DNA of 55,672 bases from the NCBI RefSeq assembly GCF_026343335.1, contig NZ_JAPELX010000003.1:1-55672 (forward strand), written 5' to 3'. This DNA is from Streptomyces sp. NBC_00078 (GTDB lineage: Bacteria > Actinomycetota > Actinomycetes > Streptomycetales > Streptomycetaceae). The translations under genes were made by a program, and so were the position numbers. Positions within the stretch are counted from its first letter, which is position 1. Each line of letters starts with the position of its first letter. Shown piece by piece: positions 24,131 through 31,179 of this stretch. The notes below the pieces were generated by a model that was given only the letters and a program-made list of their open reading frames with translations, was not told the origin of the DNA and ran no database searches.

Positions 24131-25300
24131 TCAGGAGGTGCGGGCGAGGTCCGACGTCCACAGCGGGCGGGAGGCGAGGCCGCCGTCCCGGGCGGCGGCG
24201 GCTCGTACGGCGGGGATGCGGCGGGCCGCGGCGAGGGCCTCCTCGCGGGTGGTCCCCTCGACGCGGGCGAGCTCCTCACCGGCCTTGTCCGTGATGAGCC
24301 ACCGGCCCTCGATGAGCTCGCCCATGTCGGGGAGCGGGGGGAGCGGTTCGAGCTCCTGGGCAAGGACGCCGGCGGGCTGTCCGGTGACGAGGAGGATGTC
24401 GGCGCCCGCCTCGCCCGGCGCGCGGTAGTAGACGGACTGGACGACGGCGGGTTCGGCCTTGCCGGTGTCAGGGTTGGTGTAGCTGACGACCTGTCCCGCC
24501 CGCATGTGCTCGCCGTACGTGGCGGCGATCTCCTCCTCGACGGCGCGGAGTTGGGCGGCGAGCTTCACCTCGTAGGCGGCTTCCTCGTCGGCGCGCTTCT
24601 TGTCCTCGGCGGCCTCGGCGGCGATGACGTCGGCCGGGGCTGCGTAGCCGATGAACGGGGCGCAGTCCTCGCAGTGCGCGACGCCGTCCAGGGGGCGTGT
24701 GCCGTGGCCGGTGAGGGGCCACGGCCGGGCGCCGTGGTGGAAGAGGAGGCCGAGGAGTTCGGCGCAGGACTGGCGGCGGAGGGCGCGGGTCTCGGAGGCG
24801 AGTTCCTGGGCGTCCTCGACGAGGTCCGCGACGAGTGACGCGACGTCGGCGAGGTGGCCGAGGAGCCATCGGGGGGCGGTGGGGCGGTTCGTGGTGACGT
24901 GCTCCCAGACGAGGCGGTACGTCGCACTGTCCGCGTCGAGGTGGGTGTCGCCGATCTCGTCGGTGTAGGTGATGCGGAAGCCGTCCGAGATCGGCAGGCC
25001 GAGGACGTCCTCGGCGGCCGGGGCGGCGGGCGTCTCGTCGGCGGCCGGGGCGGTGATGCCGAGGGCCTCGTATCCGGCCGCGGTGAGTCGCAGGACGGGG
25101 ACCTCGTTCCCGTCCTTCGTGGTGATCGCGTCGGGGGCCGTTTCGACGAGGGAGAGCTCGACGAGGCGGGCCTCGGTGCGGTGGTGCAGGGTCCGGAATC
25201 CGATCCAGCAGCCGGACGCGCCGTTCACCCGGGCGGCGACGCGGCCGGGGGTGTCATGGATGAGGCGGAGGGCGGCGGTCTGCGGGGCGGTGAGCTTCAA
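24131..25300 (-). CDS. Large hypothetical protein with winged-helix-like start
   Basis: A 389-residue protein. The first 80 residues look like a winged helix (LTAPQTAALRLIHDTPG ... LRLTAAGYEALG). The middle holds HCEDC and a long Glu/Ala coiled region (about 225-270), and the end is a small beta-rich part. The promoter region carries the tandem AACT-N3-AGTT operator at 25364-25386, shared with the XRE, DUF4097, DUF6884 and methyltransferase genes. It is likely part of that regulon. No homologue is recognised. Confidence 0.6.
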   Translation of the reverse strand: MKLTAPQTAALRLIHDTPGRVAARVNGASGCWIGFRTLHHRTEARLVELSLVETAPDAITTKDGNEVPVLRLTAAGYEALGITAPAADETPAAPAAEDVLGLPISDGFRITYTDEIGDTHLDADSATYRLVWEHVTTNRPTAPRWLLGHLADVASLVADLVEDAQELASETRALRRQSCAELLGLLFHHGARPWPLTGHGTRPLDGVAHCEDCAPFIGYAAPADVIAAEAAEDKKRADEEAAYEVKLAAQLRAVEEEIAATYGEHMRAGQVVSYTNPDTGKAEPAVVQSVYYRAPGEAGADILLVTGQPAGVLAQELEPLPPLPDMGELIEGRWLITDKAGEELARVEGTTREEALAAARRIPAVRAAAARDGGLASRPLWTSDLARTS

Positions 25301-25363
25301 CGTTCTTTCTCCTTCGGTGTGTTGCGTCCTGCGGTGGGTTCACCATGACACAGAAAGTAGGTG

Positions 25364-25386
25364 AACTACAAGTTCAACTGTGAGTT
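25364..25386 (-). promoter_or_regulatory. Tandem AACT-N3-AGTT operator, site 1
   Basis: AACTACAAGTT, one base, AACTGTGAGTT. On the minus strand it overlaps a TTGTAG (-35-like) followed 17 bases later by TCATGG, before the gene at 25300. Confidence 0.65.
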
Positions 25387-25441
25387 GAACTGATTTTCGA
25401 GGAAAGGCGTTGCCGCATAGCGGTACGCACCGGACACGGCA

Positions 25442-25472
25442 GCGCCCCCGAGGAGGGGGTCCTCGGGGGCGC
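25442..25472 (-). terminator. Terminator of the 25488-25688 gene
   Basis: Stem GCGCCCCCGAGGA pairing with TCCTCGGGGGCGC. Confidence 0.75.
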
Positions 25473-25487
25473 CACCGAGACCGGACG

Positions 25488-25688
25488 TCACCGCCCGGTC
25501 TTGACCAACTCGTGCGAGTGGCACAGGACGGGGCCGATCAGGAAACCGATCCGGTTCACGGTCCACCGGCCCCCGGTGAGCGGGCCCGGCTCGACCTCGT
25601 CCACGATGCGGCCGGTCCTGCCGGCCGCGCGGGGGTCGTCCTCGCACGAGGCGATCTCGACCTCGTCACCTGCGTTGAACTGGGGCAC
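25488..25688 (-). CDS. 66-residue SH3-like protein
   Basis: A small protein (VPQFNAGDEVEIASCED...) with the GD-x-V and RTGRIVDEV pattern of small SH3-like beta barrels. The GTG at 25688 has GAGGAG upstream. It is one of a run of tiny genes between the DUF4097-like gene and the 24131-25300 gene. Unknown role; possibly an adaptor. Confidence 0.65.
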   Translation of the reverse strand: MPQFNAGDEVEIASCEDDPRAAGRTGRIVDEVEPGPLTGGRWTVNRIGFLIGPVLCHSHELVKTGR

Positions 25689-25708
25689 GGGGGTTCTCCT
25701 CAACAGTG

Positions 25709-25732
25709 GCCGGGCCTCGGTCGGGGCCCGGC
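25709..25732 (-). terminator. Terminator of the 26-residue peptide gene
   Basis: Stem GCCGGGCCTCG pairing with a near complement (CGGGGCCCGGC). Confidence 0.6.
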
Positions 25733-25756
25733 GGACGGGCGGGAAGGGCGGGCGGG

Positions 25757-25837
25757 TCAGACGTGGCCGTGCAGGAGGATGACGGCGGTCACGATGGGGA
25801 GAGCCACCATCACGACGAGGCACAGGGCGCGGGTCAT
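25757..25837 (-). CDS. 26-residue hydrophobic peptide
   Basis: A tiny gene, ATG 25837 to TGA 25757, with GAAAGGA eleven bases upstream. The product, MTRALCLVVMVALPIVTAVI plus LLHGHV, is a single membrane helix. It sits between its own terminator and the DUF4097-like gene, in the same direction. The ribosome site and composition support translation; size leaves doubt. It could be a small membrane regulator or a toxin-like peptide, but neither is shown. Confidence 0.5.
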   Translation of the reverse strand: MTRALCLVVMVALPIVTAVILLHGHV

Positions 25838-25872
25838 GCGCGGGTCCTTTCTGGCGATCCGCAGGCGGGGCG

Positions 25873-26688
25873 TTACTTGCTGACGCGCCCGTTGGTGGTC
25901 TTCGCCTTCACGTTCAGCTCGGGGCGGCCACTCGTCCCCCGGAGGCGCACGTCGCCGTTGTAGGTCCGGGCCGCCAGTTCACCGGCGGCGGCGGGCGAGG
26001 CGGAAAGCCGCACGTCGCCGTTGTAGGTGACGAGGCGTGCGGCACCGCCGCCGTACGAGCCGATCTCGACGTCTCCGTTGTAGGTCTCGACGTCGGCGAA
26101 CTCCTGTACGCCGTCGGCCTCGATGTCGCCGTTGTAGCTCTTGGCCTTGATGCGGCCGACGAGACCGGCGCGCACGTTGCCGTCGTAGCCGTCGAATGCG
26201 AGGGCGGCGAGCGGGCCCGTCACGGTCAGGTTGGCGTCCTTGGCCTTCATCTGGACGCCCGACCCTGCGGGGAGGGTGACGAGAACCTCGACCGGCCGCA
26301 CGACGGTGCCGCCGGACATTCCGCCGCCGATCACCTGGCCGTTCACGATGGTGACGCCGGTCATGGTCTGGCCGCGCCCGACGGTCGTCACGTTCTGCAT
26401 GACATGGACGCCGCCGCCGAATCCCCCGTTGAACTGCATGTTCCCGATGGTCACGGTTCCGTCGGCACCCTCGATCTTGGGGACGACGACCGCGAGGCGC
26501 TGTCCGTCCTGGATGATCCGGGCGCCTCGCACGGCCTCGGCCGCGGGGCCGTCCTCGTCGGCGGTGCGGATGACGACGTGTGCGGCCGTCGCGGTGGCGT
26601 CGACACGGACGCGGACCTCGCCGCCGTCGGTGGTGACGTCGAGGAGGAGGGGGCCGACGGGGGCGGCGGTGTGGGTCTTCTCGGTCAT
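25873..26688 (-). CDS. DUF4097-like beta-repeat protein
   Basis: A 271-residue protein whose second half repeats a YNGD(V/I) unit about every 20 residues, as in DUF4097/putative adhesin beta-helix proteins. No signal peptide or membrane segment is seen, so it is probably cytoplasmic. The ATG at 26688 has AAGGGGAG upstream. The promoter carries operator site 2 (26753-26775) and just beyond it the bipartite palindrome at 26796-26838. Function unknown. Confidence 0.7.
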   Translation of the reverse strand: MTEKTHTAAPVGPLLLDVTTDGGEVRVRVDATATAAHVVIRTADEDGPAAEAVRGARIIQDGQRLAVVVPKIEGADGTVTIGNMQFNGGFGGGVHVMQNVTTVGRGQTMTGVTIVNGQVIGGGMSGGTVVRPVEVLVTLPAGSGVQMKAKDANLTVTGPLAALAFDGYDGNVRAGLVGRIKAKSYNGDIEADGVQEFADVETYNGDVEIGSYGGGAARLVTYNGDVRLSASPAAAGELAARTYNGDVRLRGTSGRPELNVKAKTTNGRVSK

Positions 26689-26752
26689 GGTCTCCCCTTG
26701 GAAGTTCGGTCAGTCGGTCGGTGCGTTCCCACGATGACACAGGAAGTAGGTA

Positions 26753-26775
26753 ACCTACAAGTCCAACTGTGAGTT
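26753..26775 (-). promoter_or_regulatory. Tandem AACT-N3-AGTT operator, site 2
   Basis: ACCTACAAGTC, one base, AACTGTGAGTT. On the minus strand it gives TTGTAG, 17 bases, TCATCG, before the DUF4097-like gene. Confidence 0.6.
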
Positions 26776-26795
26776 GACTTGCTTCTGTCGAATCC

Positions 26796-26838
26796 CGTTC
26801 GAGGTGGCCTCGAACGATGTGCCGCCAATTGGCGGCAC
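26796..26838. repeat. Bipartite palindrome, copy 1
   Basis: CGTTCGAGG-TGG-CCTCGAACG (26796-26816) followed by GTGCCGCCAATTGGCGGCAC (26819-26838). Read on the minus strand it aligns without gaps to 45857-45893 inside the parB-like gene: CCGCCAATTGGCGG, 5 bases, CGTTCGA, 7 bases, TCGAAC. Confidence 0.75.
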
Positions 26839-26850
26839 CCCCGGACGCGG

Positions 26851-26894
26851 AGGCGCCCCCGGGGAGCCGGACGAGCGGCTCCTCGGGGGCGCCT
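26851..26894 (-). terminator. Terminator of the 26908-27555 gene
   Basis: A 19-bp stem AGGCGCCCCCGGGGAGCCG with loop GACGAG (one mismatch). Confidence 0.75.
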
Positions 26895-26907
26895 CCTCGC
26901 GGTGGGG

Positions 26908-27555
26908 TTACTCCTCGCCCCCGCCGTCCCCGCCGTCCCCGCCGCCGCGCATCTTGCGTTGGTGACGGCGCTCGCCGTACGCGCCTGCCTCGTGGATGAC
27001 GTCGCGTCCGGCGCCGATCCCTTCGCGGCCGAGGTCGGCCACCGACCCGACGGCCGAGGCCCCGGCGGTGGCCACCTGTCCGACGGCCCCGGCCGTCTGC
27101 CCGACCGCTCCCGCCACTGCGGCGAGCGCCCCGAAAGCCGCCGTCATCGCGCCGCCGGTCGCGCGGCCGGCGGGCTTGGCGGGCCCGGCCGGGGCCGTCT
27201 TGCCGGACTTGGCGTTCGCTGCGGCTGCGGCGCGGGCCGCCGTCGAGTCGGCGCCGCCGCCACCGACGGCGGCGATCCGACCCTCGACCGTGGCCCCTTT
27301 CGGGAGGGTGAGCCGGAAAGCGCCGGGCTTGCCCTGGGCGAGGGTGGCGAGGTTCGCGGCGGTGAGCTCGGCGACGGGGAAAAAGCACTGCGCGCGCTTC
27401 CCGCCGCCCTCGCCCCTGTGCTTCTCGCCGCATGTGGCGGTGACGGCCGCGCCGCTCGTCATGAGGGTGAGCTCGCGCGGGGAACTGTCCCGGCCGGGGC
27501 ACCGGACGGCGTTGCCGCCGACGGTGAGTTGCCCACGGAACTTGATCGTGGTCAT
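26908..27555 (-). CDS. Hypothetical Cys-containing, Ala/Gly-rich protein of the tra module
   Basis: A 215-residue protein. The first 85 residues hold three spaced cysteines (VRCPGRD, TCGEKH, QCFFP) that could form a zinc site. The rest is Ala/Gly-rich with repeated GAVGQTAGAVGQ units and ends in a Gly/Asp-rich tail. The ATG at 27555 has GGGAG upstream. It lies just downstream of a membrane-protein gene and near traB, in the usual place of Spd genes. Role by position only. Confidence 0.6.
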   Translation of the reverse strand: MTTIKFRGQLTVGGNAVRCPGRDSSPRELTLMTSGAAVTATCGEKHRGEGGGKRAQCFFPVAELTAANLATLAQGKPGAFRLTLPKGATVEGRIAAVGGGGADSTAARAAAAANAKSGKTAPAGPAKPAGRATGGAMTAAFGALAAVAGAVGQTAGAVGQVATAGASAVGSVADLGREGIGAGRDVIHEAGAYGERRHQRKMRGGGDGGDGGGEE

Positions 27556-27569
27556 GGGGCGGTATCTCC

Positions 27570-28091
27570 CTACTTCTTGGCGGTGGCGGTGGCCGTGGCG
27601 GTTGCGGTGGCCTTGGCGAGGAATCCGCGGGCGGTGGCCGTGCTGGTGGCCGTCGCGGTGACGTTGCCGCCGGCGGTCTTCCGCTTGGCGACGATGACGA
27701 CGAGGCCCAGGACCAGGGCGAGCACGAACCCGAACTTGGCGAGGAGGACCAGGGCGGCGACGAGCTCGGCCAGGCCCTCGGCGAACAGTCCGAGGGCGTA
27801 CGCGGCCATGACCGAGGAGCCGGACAGGGAGAGCGACAGGAGCGCCGTCGTTTTGGCCCAGGCCGGGACGGAGGGGGAAACGGTGGCCTCGGGGGCGGCG
27901 GCCGGGCCGGTGGGCTCGATCCGGGAGACCAGGAGCCACACCCGGTGTCCGTCGGGGGTCTGGGCCTCGACGGCGCCCTGAACCGGCACCGGGGACAGGT
28001 ACGGGAGGGTCGCGGTCGGGACGAGCGGCGCGACGGGCTCGGGGTGGTAGAGAACCGGCTCGGCGGGGGCAATGCGGGTCTTGGCGTCCAT
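27570..28091 (-). CDS. Spd-like membrane protein with Ala-Thr repeat tail
   Basis: A 173-residue protein with a Pro-rich N-terminus, two or three hydrophobic helices (about 80-140) and a C-terminal run of alternating Ala-Thr (ATATATATA). The tail comes from a GCGGTGGCGGTGGCC-type simple repeat in the DNA. The ATG at 28091 has GAGGAG upstream. Small membrane genes next to traB spread plasmids through mycelium in Streptomyces; membership in that group is inferred from place and topology. Confidence 0.6.
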   Translation of the reverse strand: MDAKTRIAPAEPVLYHPEPVAPLVPTATLPYLSPVPVQGAVEAQTPDGHRVWLLVSRIEPTGPAAAPEATVSPSVPAWAKTTALLSLSLSGSSVMAAYALGLFAEGLAELVAALVLLAKFGFVLALVLGLVVIVAKRKTAGGNVTATATSTATARGFLAKATATATATATAKK

Positions 28092-28120
28092 CGGTGCTCG
28101 AACTCCTCGCGCGTGGGTTT

Positions 28121-28300
28121 CGGGGTGTCGGGGCGGTGTCCTGGGGAGGGATTCGCCCGCATTTGTGCAGGTCTGGGGGGTGTCGGGGCGGTGTCGGGCC
28201 TCGGGGCGGGGTGTCCGCGTCAGACACCCCGCCCGGGGGGCCGACACGTCCGGGACACGTCGCCACCTGCGGTTTTGCGGTGGCGACACCTTCCCGGACA
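28121..28300. promoter_or_regulatory. GTGTC-repeat region beside traB (clt candidate)
   Basis: Non-coding stretch with repeated GTGTC/GACAC words: GTGTCGGGGCGGTGTC at 28125 and again at 28180, a hairpin with GGGTGTC/GACACCC stem at 28203-28236, and GGGACACGTC/GGACACGTC at about 28252 and 28294. Streptomyces conjugative plasmids keep a cis-acting transfer locus made of short direct repeats next to traB. The match to that role is by position and repeat style only. Confidence 0.45.
28259..28287 (-). terminator. Hairpin after traB
   Basis: GTCGCCACC pairing with GGTGGCGAC, 29 bases past the traB stop on the minus strand. A second strong GC stem follows at 28203-28236. Confidence 0.6.
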
Positions 28301-28315
28301 CGTCATTTCGACCCG

Positions 28316-30544
28316 TTATGCACCGAGTACGAGCGTGAGGTCCGCTCGGCGGAAGCCGCGGCCCTCGGTGCCCGCAAGGGTGCGGACCTTGACGCGGTCG
28401 AGGGTCCGGCCGGTGCCGTCGAGTGCCTCGTCGATCTCGCGGCCGAGGCGGGCGCCGATCCGGCTCGACCATGCCTTGTCGCTCTCGCCGTCGCGCTGCG
28501 CCCAACCGGCGGCCGGGTCCTGGTCGTTGAGGAGGCGGGCGACGTCGGCACTGCCGAGCTCGTCGACCCCGGCCGTGTCGAACGCGGTCTTGATCTGGGC
28601 GAGGATGCCGACCGCCGACAGCAGACCCGAGGCGGCGTGTCCGGTGAGCGTGCCGGCGGCGATCCGCAGCGCGCGGCCCCGGATGCAAATCTCCTCGAAC
28701 GCCTGCGGCGTGATCCGGTCGGGCTGGATCTTCTCGGCCCCGGCCTCCTCGGCGAGGATGCCCACGCCGATCTTCCCGAGTCCGGCGGCGGTGTGGCCGC
28801 GCTTGGCGGCGCCGTCGCCGAGGATCATGTCCGACGAGGTGTCGTCCACGGTGTGCACCGAGTAGCGCTTGAGGATGACGTCACGGAACGCGGTGGGCAC
28901 CGACTTGGCGTCGGGGCGCTGCGCGGCGGCAACGATGATCAGGCCGCACGCCCGGCCTCGTCGGATGAGGCGGGCGAGCTTCTCGACGACGGCCGCGAAC
29001 TCCTGGGCGCCCTTCTCCCGGGTGAGGAGAACGCCGAACGCCTCTTGAATCTCGTCCACCAGGAGCATGAGGACGGGCATCCCGTGGGCCTCGGCCATCT
29101 CGGGCGTGAGGCGCATGTCGGGGCGCTCACGCTTCGGCATTGCCCGGATCTTCGCGAACCGGTTGTCCATCTCTTCAATGAGTTCGTCGATGAGCTCGAC
29201 GAACGCCTCGACCGATGCCGGGTCGGCGCCGATGATCGCGCGGTGTGCGATCCCTTCGAGCTCCTCCCAGTCCGCGCCGCCCTTGAAGTCCGCGAGGAGA
29301 ATTCGGCAATTCGGGTCGAGGACCCCGGCCGCCGCCGGAATGTACATCGCGCCCGTCTTGCCGTATCCCTGGGCGCCGCCGAACAGCATGGACGACCACA
29401 GGACTTGCAGAACCTTGCGGATGCCCTTCCGGTTGGCTCCGAACGGAACGCCGTCCCAGATGGACCAGCGCTCGGCCGTGACCAGGGGCGAGGCAGGCGC
29501 CGGCGCGGAGAACGGGACAACGGGAGCGACCCAGAGAACGACCTCCTTGGACGTCTCCCCCTCGGTCAACTCGATGCGCTCCAGGGGGAGGCCGAGGCCG
29601 CCGGCGAACGCCTCGGCCTTGCGCTCCAGGACGGCGAACGTCGCGGTTCCGGCGGGGAGGCGGAACCCGATGGTGAGGTTGCCGACCTCGTCACGGGTGG
29701 CGAGGCCGTTGGGGCGGATCTCGTCCTCGGCGCCAATGACCTTGATCTCGCGCAGAACCTTGGTGATCCGCTCGTCCGTCACCGGGCCGTCGGTCATCTC
29801 AACCACGTTGTCGAGGAGGGCGAACGTCTCGTCCGGCGTGCGGCGGACCATCTCCCGGTGACCGAGGGCGTACAGGAGGCCCACCAGCGGGATGAGCGCG
29901 GGGAAGGCGAGGGCCAGTCCCCACGTCTCCCCCAGGGCGAGGAGGGCCGCCGCGTACGAGGTGAAGCCGGTCAGGGCGTAGACGGTGAGCGGCTCCTTAC
30001 GCCGCTGCTTGGCCTCCTTGCGGCGGTCGGCGCGCAGGTCGGCGATGTGCTCGGCGCCCGCCTTGGCCCTGCGCACCTTGTCGGCGAGGTCCCCGTACTC
30101 CGTCGCGAAAAGGAAGCTCCACGCGTCGCGCAGACCGACGCGGGCGCCGAGGCCGGAGACCCGGGCGAACCGCCACAGGTAGACCGGGCTGCGCAACGAG
30201 TGGTAGGCCGCGGCGTTGGTCCAGACGGCGCGGCGCTGACGCCACACGCCGGGGTCGGTGAAGGTCTCGGGGATGAGGGGGCGCAGTCCCCAGGACGCGC
30301 GCTCGTCCTCGTCGAGCTCCTCCTCGTCGAGCTGCTCGAACACCCCGCCCTCGGCGGCCTCGTCCGTGTCGGGCTTGTCGAGGCGGACGGTACCGGTGCG
30401 GAGGTCTGCGACACCGGCCTCGGTGCGGCGGACCTCGGCGCGGGCCATCTCCTCGATGCGGTCGAGGGTCTCGGGGTCGCGGTAGGCGGAGAGGTCGACG
30501 AGGGCGGCCTCGGACTCGCCGTGCTCGGTGGTGGTGGTGCTCAT
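28316..30544 (-). CDS. traB: TraB/FtsK-like DNA translocase
   Basis: A 742-residue FtsK/SpoIIIE-type motor. Two membrane helices lie near residues 185-225. Walker A is GGAQGYGKTG at 389-398; Walker B is LLVDEIQ near 495; RAQRPDAKS-like sensor text follows. The last 90 residues form a winged-helix-like DNA-binding end. Streptomyces TraB proteins of this type move double-stranded DNA between cells with no relaxase. The ATG at 30544 has GGAAGGA upstream. It is the second DNA-pumping ATPase of this plasmid besides the TcpA-like one. Confidence 0.85.
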   Translation of the reverse strand: MSTTTTEHGESEAALVDLSAYRDPETLDRIEEMARAEVRRTEAGVADLRTGTVRLDKPDTDEAAEGGVFEQLDEEELDEDERASWGLRPLIPETFTDPGVWRQRRAVWTNAAAYHSLRSPVYLWRFARVSGLGARVGLRDAWSFLFATEYGDLADKVRRAKAGAEHIADLRADRRKEAKQRRKEPLTVYALTGFTSYAAALLALGETWGLALAFPALIPLVGLLYALGHREMVRRTPDETFALLDNVVEMTDGPVTDERITKVLREIKVIGAEDEIRPNGLATRDEVGNLTIGFRLPAGTATFAVLERKAEAFAGGLGLPLERIELTEGETSKEVVLWVAPVVPFSAPAPASPLVTAERWSIWDGVPFGANRKGIRKVLQVLWSSMLFGGAQGYGKTGAMYIPAAAGVLDPNCRILLADFKGGADWEELEGIAHRAIIGADPASVEAFVELIDELIEEMDNRFAKIRAMPKRERPDMRLTPEMAEAHGMPVLMLLVDEIQEAFGVLLTREKGAQEFAAVVEKLARLIRRGRACGLIIVAAAQRPDAKSVPTAFRDVILKRYSVHTVDDTSSDMILGDGAAKRGHTAAGLGKIGVGILAEEAGAEKIQPDRITPQAFEEICIRGRALRIAAGTLTGHAASGLLSAVGILAQIKTAFDTAGVDELGSADVARLLNDQDPAAGWAQRDGESDKAWSSRIGARLGREIDEALDGTGRTLDRVKVRTLAGTEGRGFRRADLTLVLGA

Positions 30545-30582
30545 GGCGTGGGTCCTTCCGGGGGTGAAAGAAGAGGGGCCGT

Positions 30583-30616
30583 CGGCCCGGCCGCGCGGGG
30601 GAAGCGGCCGGGCCCG
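30583..30616 (-). terminator. Terminator of the Spd operon
   Basis: Stem CGGCCCGGCCGC pairing with GCGGCCGGGCCCG (small bulge), seven bases after the 30623 stop. Confidence 0.7.
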
Positions 30617-30622
30617 GGGGCG

Positions 30623-30943
30623 TCAGTTCTGCGCCGGGGCGGCGGGGCGGTCGAGGGAGTCGAGGCCGAGGTGAAGACGGGCGCGGGCGGTGGCGGCGGC
30701 GGCGTCCACGGCGGTGCCGTGCTGGAGCGAGTCGCGCGCCTCGGCGGCGGCCTCCCACGCCTTCGCCCCGTGCTCGCCCGCCGGGGCGTGCAAGGCGAGT
30801 TCGAGGTAGAGGAGGCCGAGCTCGGCGGCGGTCTTGGCGATCCGGTGGTCCCCGGCGCCGGCGCGGGCGTCGGCGGTCTCGGCGAGCTCGCGGGCGATCT
30901 GGTGGAAGGCGTTGCCGCCGTCGGCGTTGCGGTCGGTGGTCAC
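30623..30943 (-). CDS. Small helical protein, Spd operon
   Basis: A 106-residue Ala-rich helical protein of unknown family, soluble. The GTG at 30943 overlaps the stop of the next gene upstream as GTGA. It is the last gene of a six-gene chain (33269 to 30623) in which every junction is a GTGA overlap, so all are made from one transcript. Confidence 0.65.
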   Translation of the reverse strand: MTTDRNADGGNAFHQIARELAETADARAGAGDHRIAKTAAELGLLYLELALHAPAGEHGAKAWEAAAEARDSLQHGTAVDAAAATARARLHLGLDSLDRPAAPAQN

Positions 30944-31179
30944 TTCTTGCCGCCTTCCTTCTTCTCGGTCTTGCGGGCCTTGGTGACGGCCCGCACGGCC
31001 GCCGCCTTGGCGGCGGCGCGGATGAGGATGGGGCCGAAGAGGACCAGGGCGAAGAGGACGGCGCCGATGATGGCGGCCTCGGTCCACCCGTTCTCGGGGG
31101 CGAGGGTGATCGTCGAGTAGATGCCGACGGGGGCGGCGAGGATCAGGCGCCGGGGCGGCTGGAACGAGGCGGCGCTCAC
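30940..31179 (-). CDS. Small two-helix membrane protein, Spd operon
   Basis: A 79-residue protein with hydrophobic helices at about 10-27 and 35-56 and a Lys/Arg-rich C-terminus (KARKTEKKEGGKK). GTG start at 31179 overlapping the SpdB-like stop. Such short basic-tailed membrane proteins are typical of spread operons. Confidence 0.65.
   Translation of the reverse strand: MSAASFQPPRRLILAAPVGIYSTITLAPENGWTEAAIIGAVLFALVLFGPILIRAAAKAAAVRAVTKARKTEKKEGGKK

Noticed and set aside
28094..31120. 1008-residue open frame on the plus strand, opposite traB
   Set aside because: It is an antisense frame kept open by high GC. The minus strand has the FtsK motifs, ribosome sites and overlapping gene chain.
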